A DNA stretch of 64,000 nucleotides from Pohlia nutans. Its lineage: Eukaryota > Streptophyta > Bryopsida > Bryales > Mniaceae. This document shows, piece after piece, positions 34,571-45,800 of the stretch. Location: positions 40,391,811 to 40,455,810 of the forward strand of contig CM040085.1 in the NCBI GenBank assembly GCA_022496805.1, read 5' to 3'. A model generated the notes under the pieces. The model ran no database searches. It saw only the letters and a list, made by a program, of their open reading frames with translations, and was not told the DNA's origin. A program made the position numbers and the translations under genes. The stretch's first letter is position 1; each line of letters opens with the position of its first letter.

Positions 34571-34711
34571 GATGGTAATATTCGTTTAATTGGGACTTTT
34601 CATCATATTGGGACTTTTTGAAATCAATTGCCCACTGGATCTACGCCAGTTGTAGATTTCAAAGAGTCCCAATATGGTGGAAAAGTCCCAACTAAACGAA
34701 TATTGCCATTT
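34571..34711. repeat. 141-bp foldback with about 55-bp arms
   Basis: GGTAATATTCGTTTAATTGG and TTGGGACTTTTTGAAATC on the left pair with the right arm (ending CGAATATTGCCATT) with about seven mismatches and a one-base offset, around a loop of about 25 nt. It looks like a small foldback MITE, about 330 bp upstream of the helical-repeat gene start. The target duplication is unclear. Confidence 0.75.
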
Positions 34712-34989
34712 AAAGTGTTGGTTTATGGGCCATCCACTATGTAACATTTTTTAGAAAATACTTGTTGTCATCTGTTTGGGCAAGAGATCATGGAAACAAG
34801 CTCTTAGCCGATCAACGGAAAGTGTCAACTTGTAGGTTCAACTTCCATAGATGAAGTTTCTAACTAAAAGACAATTTTTTAAGGACTTCGGGGACCAATC
34901 CTAACAGAGCTTTTGAACAAAAAGTGAAGCAAAAATTGTCATGAAATATAGAGGGTTCTCAAGCCCTCGACTTCATGACAACTTCTTCT

Positions 34990-35142
34990 TAATCAATGAA
35001 ATGTGTTCATGTTTTATCTCACTTCAACCTAATCGATCAAATGTGTTCATGTTTCACATCACTTCAACCTGACCAATCAAATGTGTTCATGTTTCGCATC
35101 ACTTCAACCTAACCAATCAAATGTGTTTATGTTCAAATTAAT
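34990..35142. repeat. Four tandem 40-bp units
   Basis: ATGTGTTCATGTTT recurs at exactly 35001, 35041, 35081 and 35121 with CATCACTTCAACCT and AACCAATCAA between. The copies differ by one to four bases each. Confidence 0.9.
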
Positions 35143-35993
35143 GGATTTGCACCACTTCATGGTTGGATATGAGAAAAAATTTAATACCATTTTTCTCCTC
35201 CTCTTGCCTACTTCCATGGGCACCTTCTCAAATCCATAGAAGTTGGACTACTAGGTTGGGCCCACATTCTCGTACATGAATTCTTGCATGTATGCATGCA
35301 CAGTTTGCGTTATATAATTAAAGAATTAAAGACCTGTAATCAATCAAATAAGGGTTTTAGCATGAAAATGTTGAAGTTTCACTAATGAGATATTTTCTTT
35401 CGTAGAAAAACTAGGATAATGTACAATGGTTTTTTAGTTATTTTTTAATTATGAAAATTAAATTTATCATATAAAAAAAGAAAATTTTATTTGAAACGCA
35501 TGACTAATATAAAGGTTCACCTATATCCAACAACAATGAGATCAATTCTCAAACATAAAACTGCCACTATTGGTTGTAAGTTTTGGGTTAGCCAACACTA
35601 TGTTGGCTTTTGGATCCACAAATAGCCGCTTTAAGGAGGTTTACATATTGATTATGGGGTACTTATCAGCTATGGATACCTCTACTTTAAACTGGGTTAG
35701 TAGAAGTCTGGCATGACATTTCTAGTAGTGGAATTGTTCTTCCATTTGTACATACGTATGATAAACTGTTATTTAGTTGATTGAAATTGTAAAGAATTAA
35801 CTCCAATTGTATTTATTAAGAGTTGACGTTTGTTTGTTTAAAGTCCCATATAGATAACAATCTAGATATCTAAATTTTTAGATTAAGATAACATCCAAAA
35901 AATTAAAATTAAAAAAAGAAAAGATAAAAATGAGGTTAATAGAAATCATAAGATGATTTTAGGATTATTTCCACAAATAAAAATGCATAAGGG
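35143..35993. other. AT-rich intergenic DNA
   Basis: Nothing recognisable on either strand. Confidence 0.5.
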
Positions 35994-36822
35994 TTAACCC
36001 GTAAAGGACATGGCTTTCTTGATTCTCACACCCAAAATCTCTTTTTAACACTTAACCCCTAAATGCCCAAGGGTTTTCATAAGAAACTAGACGTGTTATA
36101 ATGCCCATTGTACTCAACTTTTATGACTTACAAACCTTAAATATATGTAGAGCACACCAATAAAACAACATCCATACAATTTAATATTAGAAAAATGCTA
36201 TGAATTATTTAATAATCAATTTATAAGAATTATCTTTGAAAATTCATAAAAAATGCACGTTTAGTCATTTTGACTTGGAATCAAGTATGACAGGTCAAAA
36301 ACATTGGTTTTACATGGTGGTTACCTTGTTCATGTTAGAGCTAATCTCATTTGATAAAAACCTAAAGATTTCATTCTGAGCAAATTTTCAAATTTGTGAT
36401 AGTTTGAGATACTATCACTTTGAGGGCTTTAGAGAATATCAATAAAAAAAAATTTAGGTCTTTTATTTGGAAAAGTTGATCAATTTGAATATCTACGAGG
36501 GAAAAAAAATCACGCTAAAAAATTGTTATTTTTGCATAAGATATGGACATTTAAAGTTGGCTGAAATTTTGGTAATCTTGAAATTTTGATGGACCAAATA
36601 TGGTCGGTTAGGCAGTTAGGGGTTGAGACATAAGTGCATTTGAGTCTCTCCCTAAAATAAAAAATTTACCTTTTTTGGTTGAAAATTTAAAAATCTATAA
36701 TTTAACTCGTAGTACTGCCCGTAAAAAAATTTAAACCGGTCAGGAGAATTAAACTGCCCTCACAGATTTGAGCTGAAATTTTCGGGCGACCATATTTGGT
36801 CGCTCAGGCAGTTAGGGGTTAA
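35994..36822. mobile_element. Nested TTAA-flanked elements, copies 4 and 4b
   Basis: Two left ends (TTAA-CCCGTAAAGG at 35994 and TTAA-CCCCTAAATGCCC at 36052) and two right ends (CAGTTAGGGG-TTGA at 36623-36626 and CAGTTAGGGG-TTAA at 36819-36822) lie close together. The simplest reading is one element inserted into another near its end. Both right ends carry the same inner motif, (T/C)GGTCG(G/C)TYAGGCAGTTAGGGG, which is the family's conserved right terminus. Confidence 0.55.
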
Positions 36823-38023
36823 AGGACCATGAGGACACATTGTGTTTAAGAATAATGTCATTACTTTAGTAACTATTTGGATTCCATAATTTTGACTCAA
36901 AGTTAACTAGAGAATTGTAAATGTCATTACGAGAACAAAAGAATCCTCTAAAATGTGCAATTACGTTGATCAATCTACCGGGATCTACTGGGAAATGACT
37001 AAAACGTCGACACATGTGATTTTGGGATATGGTAGTTAGGGAGGTTGATGACTTAAAGGGCGTTTCACACGAGAGTATCATATTTGTAAAAAAAATAGTG
37101 TACAATATGTAAAACATTTGCCATTACTACATCATTAACACTATATGATAATTACGAAAATGTTTAAATATAATTAAAATGAAACACTTTCAAAATCTTT
37201 TCTACATATTTTATATTATTCTAGAATATTATGAAATGTTCCAAAAATATTTTTGAAATATTTTTGAAATATTTTTCCAAATACATTTTATACAATGTTA
37301 CAATTAAGAACGATCACAAACACCGGCTCACCGAGTAACCAACAAGTCACTTCACCCAAACATAAATCTTTAGGAATCAATCATTGTTGTTGTATTTAGT
37401 TTTAAAACGCCATTTTTTGTGAGCACCTAGATACAATACATCTTTGTCTGCCCTTGAATTTTCACACACTAATCATGGTTTTAGAATTTATGAAAATGTT
37501 CGCAATGAAATGACCTGTTAATTTTGCTTAAAATTTTCAAAAAACAATTCATGGTCAAACCTTGTAATATATGCAGTAGATTGTCTTGAAAATTGATATA
37601 CATTCTCACAACTAAATTCTCTTTGAGTGTCAACAATGAAGTTTCTACATGAACACCGATTGAGAGTTACAACTACGTTCTTGAAAGCATCACAAGAAGT
37701 GATAAAATTTTAAGAATGAGCATGATCTTCTAAAGGTTAAACTTCATTTTGAGCATGATTCTCTTTTTTAATTTACTTTGATTCTATTCTAAAGAAAGTT
37801 AGGAGGTTCAAGGTTGTCTTGAGAGATTCTTTTTGGATTTTTCCTAATCACAACCTACAGCTTAGAATTAAATGCTTCAACCCAACCCTAAATTAAAAAC
37901 CCTAAATTGTGGGTAATAAAGATTTTCGAACCATGGTGCTAGAGAGTCGATGTAATTAGCTTCCATCACAAACCACCCATCGTCAAGCTCAGTCATCGCC
38001 ATATCCAAGCTCGTTTGAATTAC
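36823..38023. other. AT-rich intergenic DNA
   Basis: No gene until about 37,905. From there to 38,020 the minus strand reads LDMAMTELDDGWFVMEANYI and further open codons that may be the displaced original C-terminus of the RING gene (see findings). TTTTTGAAATAT repeats lie at 37,250-37,275. Confidence 0.45.
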
Positions 38024-38203
38024 CACTACAAGCAGAGGCGTCGTTTCTCACTCTAGAGGATCTTGTTCATTGTCGCTTTTCACTGTGCACGCTTGTTCTA
38101 TGTGACGAATCACACTCACCAAGTCCAACCAAAAAAATTGGTGAGTGCGAAGTGGCGCCGTTTGAGTCACAGAAGGAGTGAAAAGCGACGCCTTCTCCTT
38201 CAT
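38024..38203. mobile_element. CACTA-like MITE, copy 1, inside the RING gene
   Basis: The left end CACTACAAGCAGAGGCGTCG and interior GAGTGCGAAGTGGCGCCGTTTGAGTCA match the MITEs at 39502-39665 and 40335-40504. The right end is decayed. A stretch of the host gene (CATCGCCAYATCCAAG ... CTCGTTTGAAT) lies on both sides, so the insertion came with a duplication of flanking coding sequence. Confidence 0.7.
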
Positions 38204-38602
38204 CGCCACATCCAAGGTCCGGCCAAGCTCGTTTGAATGACTTACTTCCGTGGGTGTAGGGTTTAGGGTTTTGGTGGTCGGATCGCTTGAACACGCATCG
38301 TCAAGTAAAGCGTCGTCGTCGTCGTGATCGTAGTTTGTCTCAACAATCACGGCATCTTGGGAATCTGAATGAACTGCATGCTGCGTCGTAGCGTGGATCA
38401 TTCCGTTCAGCTTGTTGAAAACCAAGAGCGCTTGGCACAGGGGGCACGGCTTGATGTCGTTCACAAGCCATGCGTACAAGCATGCCTCACAGAAGATGTG
38501 ACCGCATTTCGTCGTCACTGGATCCGTCCACGGACTCTTCACGCAAAGCGCGCAAGTCCTGTCTGCTTTTTCCGAACCTCTTTCGGATCCCATCACCTCC
38601 AT
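38048..38602 (-). CDS. C3HC4 RING-finger protein with MITE-derived C-terminus
   Basis: A 184-residue single-exon frame from the ATG at 38602. Residues about 17-58 form a RING: CALC, then CGHIFCEAC and CPLC, with spacing C-x2-C-x12-C-x-H-x2-C-x2-C-x11-C-x2-C. The family usually acts as E3 ubiquitin ligases; the substrate is unknown. A central acidic run (DHDDDD, about residue 92) follows. From about residue 134 the sequence (KEKASLFTPSVTQTAPLRTH onward) and the stop codon come from a CACTA-like MITE also present at 39.5 and 40.3 kb. The original C-terminus seems displaced. The gene may be a truncated but functional allele or a pseudogene in the making. No intron is needed; upstream exons cannot be excluded. 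Confidence 0.7.
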   Translation of the reverse strand: MEVMGSERGSEKADRTCALCVKSPWTDPVTTKCGHIFCEACLYAWLVNDIKPCPLCQALLVFNKLNGMIHATTQHAVHSDSQDAVIVETNYDHDDDDALLDDACSSDPTTKTLNPTPTEVSHSNELGRTLDVAMKEKASLFTPSVTQTAPLRTHQFFWLDLVSVIRHIEQACTVKSDNEQDPLE

Positions 38603-38639
38603 CGGTACTATCAGGCTCTACGTCTTTGAATTTAACCTT

Positions 38640-39501
38640 TTCAAATGGAACCTGCACACCTGGAGTGTTTCAGATTGAGATCAGAGCTCTAAAAACTAGT
38701 ACTAGCTAGGAATTTTAAGTCAAATTCGTAATATTTGGCGGATATTTGTGATATTGGCGCCTTGAAACCCTAAATTAATGTACACTAGTCCTAGTTTGTG
38801 CAATTGGTTGTCACAATTTTGGCACCAAAAAGTAGAAGACTGACAAAGATGAATGATGCTTAGGAGCTGAAAACTCACCTTGTGACACGTGAGAGCAGAA
38901 GATGCGGGAGCTGCAAAGGACTCAATTGCTTGAATATGTATTGAAAACTTCCCATCCTGACGAGACTCCCAGTTTCTGATTTGCAACTCTCGGCAGTTGG
39001 GTAAGATAATTACATGTGGGGGCTTACCGAAACTGAGGCCCTGCTACCACTAGGCGGCAACCCTTCTCGTCAAGAGCTTTACGACAATATTAAGAATGCA
39101 ACTAGCAAACATACGGTCGGAGAGATCTCAAAGTAACATACAAACAAACAAATTAGAACCATGTGCTTGGGGAAAATAGCTCTTGATTCATCAAGAGAAA
39201 TGTTTAAGAGAGTTATATATATTTTTATAAATATAAAAATATAAATAACATATAATTTGTATTTATATTTATATTTTACTTCTATTCAAATTTTTCTTTA
39301 AATTTTATTCAACTTTTACGAGCATTGGCCTTTGTGTTGAGTTAGGAGTAGTTTGCACTAATCTTCCCGAGGTTTTGTTGAGTCACTTAGAATCTCATCT
39401 TTGCAAGCGATCGACAACGACTGATGGAGAGGATTATGTAGGGGCATCATTCCGTCATTAGTTGGCAGTGTATGTTCGCAAATGTGTCACAACTTTTCCT
39501 C
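38640..39501. other. Intergenic DNA with (ATATTT)-type run
   Basis: An AT-rich run of ATATAAA/ATTTATATTT units lies at about 39,205-39,290. I see no gene here. The first 100 bases are the RING gene 5' side. Confidence 0.5.
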
Positions 39502-39665
39502 CACTGCTAGCAAAGGGGTCGCTTCTTACTCATAATAGTGTTAGAGTTCACTGTACACACTTGTCGTACGCGACGAATTGCACTCACCAAGTCTTGAGCG
39601 CCTGGGCGAAGTGGCGCCGTTTGACTCACCTACCGAGTGAAAAGCGACGCCTTCTCTTTGTAGTG
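39502..39665. mobile_element. CACTA-like MITE, copy 2
   Basis: 164 bp, left end CACTGCTAGCAAAGGGGTCG and inverted right end CACTACAAAGAGAAGGCGTC, with interior GAAGTGGCGCCGTTTGACTC shared with copies 1 and 3. The adjacent 3-bp flanks (CTC and CCT) do not match, so the target duplication has been lost or mutated. Confidence 0.75.
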
Positions 39666-39809
39666 CCTTTGATGTTCAGAATGTTTATTTCAGATTCTTG
39701 AGTTTATACTCGTGTTGTTTGTTATCGTTTGTACATGATTTTTTGCACAAATAATTTTCAATTATAATTATAATATTACTAACAAACACCCCATTGCAAT
39801 GCACCAACA

Positions 39810-39965
39810 TTGCATTTGGGAACGTGGGAATCAATTGGGAACACAAAAGAAACATGGGAACTTTGGGAACATAAAGAGAACTTGGGAACAATAGGGAATG
39901 CTAGGGAACTCAAAGAGGATGCTAGGGAATATGATGCGAAGCTTTGAGGAACATCATGGGAATTG
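39810..39965. repeat. Degenerate GGGAAC tandem stretch
   Basis: GGGAA(C/T) recurs every 10-18 bases with variable AT spacers (TTGGGAACACAAAAG, ACTTGGGAACAATAG). It is a decayed minisatellite. Confidence 0.6.
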
Positions 39966-40334
39966 TGGAGAATGATTTGAGAACATGATTAAAAATTGGA
40001 TGAAAGGTATGGATGTGAAATGTGGATGATTTCGTGACATGGTATCGTGACAGATACCGAGCAGGGTAGTGACATGGTATCCTGACGTTGTGTACTTAAT
40101 ATAAGAGATTTCCATTTTCCACTTCTATTGTGATGTCCACTTCACTGCTAGAACCTCTACTCACTTCTGCAGTATCATAACCACAAGAGTTCTGGAGATT
40201 TGAAAGTTTTGACTCTCACCTGTTGCACAAGTTCATAGTCCCACTTCAGATACTTATTGTTGAGAATTACTATTCCAAACAAAATAAAAATTCCTCCACA
40301 TATGTCAAGAGTGAGAAGATGCAAGTGTATGAGG

Positions 40335-40504
40335 CACTACAAGGAGAAGGCGTCGCTTTTCACTCGGTCAGTGAGTCAAACGGCGCCACTTCGCACTCAC
40401 TGCCTAGGCGCTCAAGACTTGGTGAGTGCAATTCGTCACCAAGGACAAGTTTGTACAGTGAACTCCACTGTTATGAGTGAGAAGCGACGCCTTTGCTGGT
40501 AGTG
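40335..40504. mobile_element. CACTA-like MITE, copy 3, with AGG target duplication
   Basis: 170 bp, ends CACTACAAGGAGAAGGCGTC and (inverted) CACTACCAGCAAAGGCGTCG, with AGG flanking both sides (40332-40334 and 40505-40507). CACTA ends and a 3-bp duplication are the hallmarks of that superfamily. It is non-coding and probably the intact reference copy for the family. Confidence 0.8.
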
Positions 40505-41520
40505 AGGCTTCAAGTTGCTGTAAACTGCGACTCCAAAACTTGAAGAAAATTTTCAAATGCACATCATACGTAAATATATAAATATATATAAACATGTATA
40601 TATATGTGTATATATATGTTTATTTTTTTATTTTTTATTTATTTTTATTTTTATTTTTATTTTTTGGAACTTCTCGCATGAATTTCACAAAATGTACAAC
40701 TGGAAGCTAAGGTTAGATGTCCTAAACCACCAACTTAAGAAATATGACCTCGTTTTAACAAGGTTATTTATGAGAAATATTTTTCGGTCATTTGGAAGAA
40801 GATTTCTCACGAAATGCACAAATTTTTGCAATTTAATTCCCAGTATTCAAATTGATACAAATTTTAAAAGAGGAAAGAACACCGGGATTCAATATCAATA
40901 TATAGGTTCTCCCATGATCACACCATGTGGTACTAATTTTCACTCATAATGATACCCAAAACCACCAACTACTTCTTCGCAATGCTTGGTATGCCATTGG
41001 TTTGCTTGAATAGTGAAATTGGTAGTTTTGAGTCTCAATTGTAGTGGCCCCAAGAAAACTCTACATGTCATAATTGGGGGAGTGGTGGTTTTAGGACATC
41101 CAACCTTATTTCGATCTCCAAGTCTCACTAAGTAAAAATCAATGCCCATACAGTTGTAGGCTCCAAAAAAGGTACCATTTAGTACGCCGAAATCCATACA
41201 TTCTTCTAAAATTTTACTAAAAATTGTTTCTACACCTTCTTTGCTACAATATACACCATCCTTGAAATTTTCACAATATTTAGATGAAATTTGAGTTCTT
41301 TATAATATTTTACGTGTTCTGCTACTAAACGCACATTGAAATTTCAACATAAAATACATGATCACAAGAGAAAAATCACAAATTCATTTACAAAATCATC
41401 AAAATGCCACCAAATGCTTATATTAGGAACTCCGACTTCTTAGGATTTCTAAATGTTCCAGTATTAGATGCATGCGTTTTCAAAAAAATGGAATTGGAGG
41501 CATGAATTGTCACATAAAAT
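40505..41520. other. Intergenic DNA with TATATG and TTTTTATTTT runs
   Basis: Low-complexity runs lie at 40,570-40,665. No gene can be supported. Confidence 0.45.
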
Positions 41521-41735
41521 GTAATGTACCATGTGGGGTACATTTGATACCCCATGGAGTATAATTAATTTGATACCATGTTGAATATAGTTGATACCAT
41601 AAGGGGTAGAATTGATACCATATTGGTATAGTTGATATCTCGAGAAACATAGTTGATACATTGAGAGGTAGAATTGATATTCAGAGGGATATAGTTGATA
41701 CCTTAAGGAATAGATCTTGATTATACCATGAGGAG
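41521..41735. repeat. Degenerate 26-29-bp 'TTGATACCAT' minisatellite
   Basis: TTGATA(C/T)C(A/T) recurs at least seven times with GG(G/A)GTA(G/T)A spacers. The minus strand reads as a Tyr/Gln-rich periodic frame, an artefact of the repeat. Confidence 0.75.
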
Positions 41736-42556
41736 TAGGTATGATGGCACTTTGGATGAATGAATTCCGAGACGATGAACACACTAACTATTGTGTGGAT
41801 GGCTAGTGTGTAAGCAGAGATGGAATCCAAATAGACAATTCAAAATGGATGAATTGTGCTTGGGATTTGGAGAGCTTCAATTAAAGGATGCCTTGGAGAG
41901 CTCTAAGTTAAGGAATTGTTTAGTGGGATTAGACATCTCCATCTACATGATAATTCCCAATTTTAAGTCATCAAGGACATTAAAAACTTTGTTTTTTACT
42001 TTTGGTTTTAGATTATGTGGACCACACTCTGCAAAGGTTTTTCAGCGTCATTGAAACATAGTCTCTAATGTCCTTAATGATTTTAAATTGGGAATATGAG
42101 AGACAACATAGCAAATTTTGTAGAAGTAGACACATCTAAAGAGATGGCGGTTAATTGTAACAATAATGTAAGTTCACCAAACGTATTAATGACCGGACTG
42201 CATCATAGATAGAACTTACTTGAAATATCCACTGCTACTTTCAAAAAATCAATAGTCACTTTCCTTCTCGCCCTCATTTCTTTGGCAAGAGACACACAAT
42301 TGTTTAGTTGCTTTATCAGCCCCCTTTGTATGTTAATGTTTCATCGTCCTAAACATGTTGCAAATTCAATTTTTATTGTTTGGTTTAAAAAACATAATGT
42401 ACATGCTTAAGAATCTATGTGATGGAGTTGGTGGGAAAAAATGACACGTAACTATGTTTTACTTGTGGTTGAGTTGTTTGGCCCTCTAAGACTTGCCGTC
42501 GAAAGCCTTGCCATTGAAGGAAGCTCTGTTCAATCCAACATTGCAATCCCTTGTTT
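41736..42556. other. Intergenic DNA with an inverted duplication
   Basis: ATAATTCCCAATTTTAAGTC at about 41,949-41,968 recurs inverted at about 42,080-42,100 (GATTTTAAATTGGGAATATGA), with CATTAAAAA / CCTTAATGA nearby. This is possibly a small foldback. I see no gene. Confidence 0.4.
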
Positions 42557-42564
42557 GCAGTAAC

Positions 42565-42981
42565 CTCGGGGAGTGCACTTAATGTTAAGACTAGGAATCA
42601 CGTGAGTGCGTACTTTTGACCCCCCTATGTATGTATTAAAAAATCATCTAAAAATTGTAAAAAAAATATGAAGTTGTTCAACACAATCTAAAGTTCTTGT
42701 TGTATGAATTCCAAAAAATAATCACTTGTAAATATTTTTAAATTGATTTTTGAAGCGAAAAACAACACATTTTAGTTCAAACTTCTATCATTTTTTTTTT
42801 ACAAGATTTAAAAAACTTTTGGTCTTGAAATTTATACCAAATGATTGATATATACGTAATGATTTAGCACCTAAAAAAATCTTAATTTAAAAACTATTTT
42901 AAGGCCAAGTATTGTAGGGGGTATGCTATTAAAACGCACTCACGTGTATTCCTAATCTTAACTTTAAGTGCACTCCCCGGG
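42565..42981. mobile_element. 417-bp hAT-like MITE with perfect 8-bp target duplication
   Basis: The ends C(T/C)CGGGGAGTGCACTTAA pair through about 45 bp (also AATCACGTGAGTGCG) with a few mismatches. GCAGTAAC flanks both sides exactly (42557-42564 and 42982-42989). An 8-bp duplication is the mark of the hAT superfamily. The interior is AT-rich and non-coding. Confidence 0.85.
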
Positions 42982-42989
42982 GCAGTAAC

Positions 42990-44355
42990 GGAGGATGTTC
43001 ATGTTTTGATTGTAATTGCCATGTACAATAGGCATGTGGTTCACCATGTCTATAATAACCCTATCAATTGGTGCAAGGTTGATATTAGTCTACATCTGTG
43101 CCCATGATAAATTTGAATGGAAGGTTGAATTTAAGACTAAAGATGGTGCAACATATCACTCCCTTTCAATTGGAAAAAATAACCTAAAAGAGTTAGGAAA
43201 AAATAGTTTAAACATTTTAATTATTTAATAAATCGTGGAATAACAAAACAACTTATGGAATAAAAAATTAAGTTACAACTAAAAATTTCAAAAACCGTTC
43301 AAATAGTTTTCACACTTTTAACCTTCCGTGCAGACTTTCAGACTTTCAACTCATGCACATCACCTCTAAATAAAAGATAATATGCACATAATGATTACAT
43401 ATATACGTAAAACATACTTTACATGAATAATTGAATTTAGATGGAAAAATTTAAAGCTAATATACATAAATATAAGTTGATTTAGTATCTTTATATAGAG
43501 ATGTTATAAAAAAGCCATTTAATTTTTTTTTAAACTCAACGGTAAGAATAAAAAAATTGTATAATAATAAAAATAATTCAGAGTACTTATACTTTAGCAC
43601 TAGATGATGCTTCAATAATAAAAGCTGTAAAATAAAATCTTATAAGTTAGAACTTTATATAAAACAATTACCTTGAGAATGCACTCTTCAAAAATAATAA
43701 TACTTAGGGAGTACTCAAAGCTACCTTTGCGACACTATTAATTAATATATATTCTATAAATAAAATGAACACAAAAATATAATTTAAATAGTGAAAACTA
43801 AACAATAAAAAATTAAAAAATTATGTACTATCAAAAAATGAAATTCAATAGTGTTCAAAATTCAATGACAATGTTGTACTAATCAAAGTTGTTAAATAGA
43901 GTTAAGTTAGTATAAATAATATGTAAAACAATTACTTCAAATAAATAAAAGCACAAATTATTAAATAATAAAATTAAATATATTATATAAATCAATAATA
44001 ATATAATATGTAAAGAAAATTAAACTACAATTTATTAAATATTGAAAATCCAAATGCATTAATTTTTTTGACAAACATAAAACAAATAAATAAATAAACT
44101 GTATAACTATAATAGTAATATAAATAAAATTCAAAAGTGCTTGCAACTTTTAGTATTTAATTTAATTTTTATTCCTATATAAAGGCATCCACCTTATTAA
44201 TACATATTATCAAAAATGTTTAAAATAAACCGAAATATAAGCTATTAAGTCATAAAATATTTTATTCTTCTTAGATAAAAAATATAAATTATAAAATAAT
44301 TTGACAAAAAAAAAATTCTACAAAAAACACCAAAAAATAAGTAAAAAAATTCCCC
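42990..44355. other. Very AT-rich intergenic DNA
   Basis: Long runs of A and T with almost no G or C, and stops in every frame. No gene, RNA or structured repeat is visible. Confidence 0.6.
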
Positions 44356-44422
44356 TATCCTATAAAAAGGCTATGAGAACTATTCTGTAGCAGAGTAGTT
44401 TTCATGGTCTTTTTATAGGATA
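44356..44422. repeat. 67-bp hairpin with 28-bp arms
   Basis: TATCCTATAAAAAGGCTATG pairs with CATGGTCTTTTTATAGGATA and the match continues inward with about four mismatches, around a loop TTCTGTAGCAGA. It stands alone in AT-rich DNA; role unknown. Confidence 0.7.
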
Positions 44423-44959
44423 AAATGATTAAAAAATCTAAAAACATAGAAATATATACTTCAAGAAGTGATGTTGAGAAAGACATCATCCACTCTCTAG
44501 AGGTTCTTCTATATATGCTTGACAAATCTAAATATAATATACAATGCTATTATTAACTAAATTGAACAGGGATATTAAAGGCATCAAAAAATTGAGGGAC
44601 TTACCTTGTAAAAGTTACTTCGTGGTAAATTTTTTATTAAGTGGCAAATGAAATGCAATTTTTCTGTGACTATGAGTAGTACATACAAGTTCTTACAAGT
44701 TTTTTTACAATTACTAATAGCGATGCAATTTTCTATGGATTCAGGGATGGACTACACCCATGACTTTTACCGATGGTGGAGCATGTACTCGAGGCCAGAC
44801 ACGGCTATTCCCATTACCAGACTGTTTTTTGTTTAAGGATGCTGTACAGGACGGCCTGCAACTCCTATCGCGAGACGAGACTTTTTATAGCGTGATGATC
44901 CCTGATCAAATTTTTGTAATTCGCAATTTTTAGGAGCTCCGAACTAGGTTTGACATTTT

Positions 44960-45800
44960 TCAGTGTATGTCAATTTCTTTGAGGTTATCAACTTCCCCTA
45001 AGTCTTCTACTTCAAAATCAACTTAGTTCAATCCAAAGTCGTTCTCTTCTTCTTTGGTGCTCGCACTCCGTCGACATGGTGATATGTTCAATGATCTTTG
45101 ATAACGGTAAAGGTTCATTCCCGTAAAGCCTCAAAGACGTGTAACTTTAATGTTCTTTCATTAATTCGCAGATTTTAAATTTTTTTGTTCAAAAGCCTTT
45201 TTTAATTCATTAGTCCACGTATTCTTCTTGGTAACTTATATTACACTTTTCAAATTAGAAGAGTCCGACATCTCAACAATTTTTTAAATTTCTTTCGGAT
45301 CTTCAATTTCTTCCACATTTTCAATTTGTTTTAAGTTATTAACTTCTTATAAGTTTCTTTACTTTTAAATCAATTTAGCTCATTTAAAAGCCTTAATCTT
45401 CTTTTTAAGTGTTCGCACCCCCTCGTCATGATGATATGTTCAATATTCCTAGATAACTATAAAGGTTCTTTCTTGTAAGACCTTATGACATGCAACTTTT
45501 ATTTTCTTTCATTTTTTCGAAAATATTTAAAATCCTTCTTTTAAGAACTTCATTTTTTCATTAATATATATATATATATTTTGATAACCAATATTAGACT
45601 TTGAAAATTAAAAAAGGTCCGATTTCTTTAATTTCTTTCAGATCTTCAATTTATCTTACATTTTCGATTTCTTTGACGTTATGAACTTCATATAATTTTT
45701 TACTTTTAAATCAACATTTGATATATTCAAAAGGTTTTTTATATATTCAAAATCCAACTCTTCATCTAAGTGGACTACATTCCTGTAGATCCCTAAGCAT
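44960..45800. repeat. Tandem repeat of about 351 bp, about 2.4 copies
   Basis: The landmark TGATATGTTCAAT appears at 45,080 and 45,431. Around it, TTCTTTGAGGTTATCAACTT, CAACTTAGTTCA and GGTTC(A/T)TTC(C/T)(C/T)GTAA recur in the same order, and a third partial copy starts near 45,650. The copies are diverged. Confidence 0.65.

Noticed and set aside
34388..34621. Glu/Lys-rich plus-strand frame
   Set aside because: It is a GAAGAA repeat joined to a foldback element; no conserved domain.
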